From NCBI GenBank assembly GCA_041397365.1, contig JAWKWT010000004.1, positions 186,001 through 250,000 on the forward strand: DNA of 64,000 bases, read 5' to 3'. The translations under genes and the position numbers were made by a program. The first letter of the stretch is position 1; every line of letters begins with the position of its first letter. The DNA comes from P52-10 sp041397365 (GTDB lineage Bacteria > Pseudomonadota > Alphaproteobacteria > Rhizobiales > Xanthobacteraceae). The notes beneath the pieces are model-generated. The model saw only the letters and a list, made by a program, of their open reading frames with translations. It was not told the origin of the DNA and made no database searches. Shown in pieces: positions 62,755 through 64,000 of the stretch.

Positions 62755-63168
62755 TTACCGCTTGCCCTTGCGCTTCTGGCCGAGCCCCATGCTCTTGGCG
62801 AGCTGCGAGCGCGTCACCGCATAATTCGGCGCGACCATCGGATAGTCCGGCGGCAAATCCCATTTGTCGCGATACTGCTCCGGACTCATATTGTATTGCG
62901 TCCGCAGATGGCGCTTCAGCGACTTGAACTTCTTTCCGTCTTCCAGGCAGACGATATATTCCGACGTCAGCGATTTCTTCACCGGCACGGCGGGCTTCGG
63001 CTTCAGCAAGGCCGGCTCGGCCTGTCCGCCGGAGACGCGCGCCAGCGCCGCGTGCACCTGCGCGATCAGCGCCGGCAATTCGGAGGCCGGCGTCGTGTTG
63101 TTGCCGACATAGGCCGACACGATGCGCGCCGTCAGATCGATGAATCCGCTTTTGGCAGCGTCCGCCAT
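62755..63168 (-). CDS. mucR: MucR/Ros-family zinc-finger transcriptional regulator
   Basis: 137 aa. DLTARIVSAYVGNNTTPASE and LPALIAQVHAALARVSGG form the N-terminal oligomerisation part. The zinc-finger region reads YIVCLEDGKKFKSLKRHLRT, QYNMSPEQYRDKWDLP, the prokaryotic Ros/MucR finger with a Cys-Asp pair and histidine ligands. The basic tail is AKSMGLGQKRKGKR. MucR is a global, H-NS-like regulator in rhizobia, controlling exopolysaccharide, motility and cell cycle. The start is the ATG at 63168; the upstream in-frame extension is the tail of another broken gene. Confidence 0.95.
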   Translation of the reverse strand: MADAAKSGFIDLTARIVSAYVGNNTTPASELPALIAQVHAALARVSGGQAEPALLKPKPAVPVKKSLTSEYIVCLEDGKKFKSLKRHLRTQYNMSPEQYRDKWDLPPDYPMVAPNYAVTRSQLAKSMGLGQKRKGKR

Positions 63169-63320
63169 GACTAGCTCTCCGCCTGGAATGTTGGTCGCCG
63201 CGATAAACCTCGGGATCGCCTCTCGAACCGACGTATAATGGCGCGCGCGATAGTCAAGACGCGCGGAACGGCAGTGGTATGCAAGTCGTTCGCCGAAATG
63301 GCAGGCTTCACCGCCCGCGA

Positions 63321-64000
63321 TTACTGGCGCTGGTCGAGATAGGTCCGCAGGCATCCAGCGAGCCGAGAAGCGGATCGGGTCCTCGCCGGGAAGGCGGGCC
63401 TCGATTGAACCGTCGGAAAACAGCGTGTAGCTCATGCCGTCGACGACGCCGGACTTTACCACCGTCAGCCCGTCCGCCGGCGCGTCCGCCAAGGGCTGGG
63501 CTCCCGGAGTCTGATGTCGAGCGCGGCCGCGGTCCGGCGCGGCTCAAAGCTCCGCGCGCGGTGATTGCGGCCATGCGTTCTCGAACGAGACCCGCGGGCT
63601 CGGATTCCAGCGCGGTTTTCGGCACCGGCGCGCTTTCAGGTCGGTCTTGTCGCGCCGCTTGGTGAGCTGGCAGGTTTCGCCCGGGGCGCTCGGGCTGGGG
63701 CGGCGCAACCGACGGTTCGACGGCCGGCGCGGGCGGAGGCACGGCGATATCGCCCCACGCAGGCCGCGTCTTCCGCCCGGACGACCACGCCGATCCTGCC
63801 GGCTGCGGAGCCTCGGCCGGTGCGGAAGCGGCCGGCCTGGCTGGAACTGACCGGGCTGGGGCGGGAACAGCGGATTCGCGGAGGCCCTATGCCTTCACCG
63901 TAACAGGATGGACATCGGCCTCGCCCAGCGGCGCGCGGCCAACGCGCCTTCGGCTTCAGGTCGCGAACCGCCAGTCCGAGACGACGAGCAGAAACCCGAG
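63321..64000 (-). pseudogene. Pro/Ala-rich protein, fragmented, runs off the right edge
   Basis: Minus-strand pieces in different frames seem to belong to one gene. A hydrophobic fragment LGFLLVVSDWRF lies at the edge. A Pro/Ala-rich part follows (GDIAVPPPAPAVEPSVAPPQ, then PVPKTALESEPAGLVRERM). One frame over comes GLTVVKSGVVDGMSYTLFSD, then GSIEARLPGEDPIRF, and after another shift RLAGCLRTYLDQRQ to a TAA at 63321. I recall the VVKSGVVDGM...DGSIEA end from related genomes but not a function. At least three shifts are needed. Confidence 0.5.

Overview
The window is GC-rich, gene-dense DNA from an alphaproteobacterium. The gene families and their order (c-type cytochrome maturation genes, degP, an OmpR/EnvZ-type pair, glnE and a PleC-like kinase at one end; a DivJ-like kinase, sufE and mucR at the other; a gene transfer agent cluster between them) fit the Hyphomicrobiales (Rhizobiales), most likely the Bradyrhizobium/Xanthobacteraceae side. 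This placement rests on family recognition and remembered synteny, not on a search.

Layout. 1-6.6 kb: end of a dipeptide/oligopeptide ABC transporter operon, a HAD hydrolase, and an acyl-CoA type catabolic group (CaiB/BaiF CoA-transferase, nitronate monooxygenase-like protein, SDR, quinone-oxidoreductase-like MDR). 6.8-8.3 kb: a CDF metal exporter. 8.4-25.9 kb: PleC-like kinase, glnE, a two-component pair, degP, ccmH-ccmF-ccmE-ccmI, an unrecognised helical protein, and FeuQ/FeuP-like genes that are shredded by indels as written. 25.9-49.1 kb: a gene transfer agent (GTA) cluster, all on the minus strand apart from inserted genes. In transcription order it encodes small and large terminase, portal, prohead protease, HK97 capsid, connectors, major tail protein, tail chaperones, a short tape measure, DUF2460, DUF2163, NlpC/P60 peptidase, the TIM-barrel host-specificity protein, DUF2793 and fibre-like proteins, a radical SAM protein, and lysis genes (transglycosylase, small membrane protein, 3TM holin). 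49.2-63.2 kb: MFS exporter, YcgN-type Cys-cluster protein, class A PBP, DUF1214/DUF1254 pair, lipoprotein, DUF2336, DUF1491, peptidoglycan-binding protein, DivJ-like kinase, DUF5330, sufE, DUF6456 and mucR. The right edge holds a broken Pro/Ala-rich gene.

The most unusual part is the accessory cargo in the GTA head region (39.5-46.3 kb). Between prohead protease and capsid sits a gene whose start overlaps the protease stop. It has a GNPDGG-type N-terminal signature and a C-terminal CxxC...DHQ...CxxC nuclease-like domain, and it is followed by two tandem paralogous ~122-aa proteins that look like immunity proteins. The putative toxin carries a frameshift and an in-frame TGA, while both partners are intact. 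A secreted trypsin-like protease (opposite strand), a DUF2019 protein, a YccF protein and a CsbD-like protein are also inserted.

Two other themes recur. First, single-base deletions, often in homopolymers, break conserved genes (ccmE, the 22.3-kb gene, feuQ, feuP, DUF2793, the GTA TIM-barrel gene, the right-edge gene), so local consensus error must be weighed against true decay. Second, cell-cycle control: PleC-like and DivJ-like kinases lie on the two sides of the GTA, a perfect TTAA-N7-TTAA CtrA-type box precedes the DUF2336 gene, and four GANTC sites lie within 46 bp upstream of the PleC-like gene. A composite palindromic intergenic repeat occurs at least five times.
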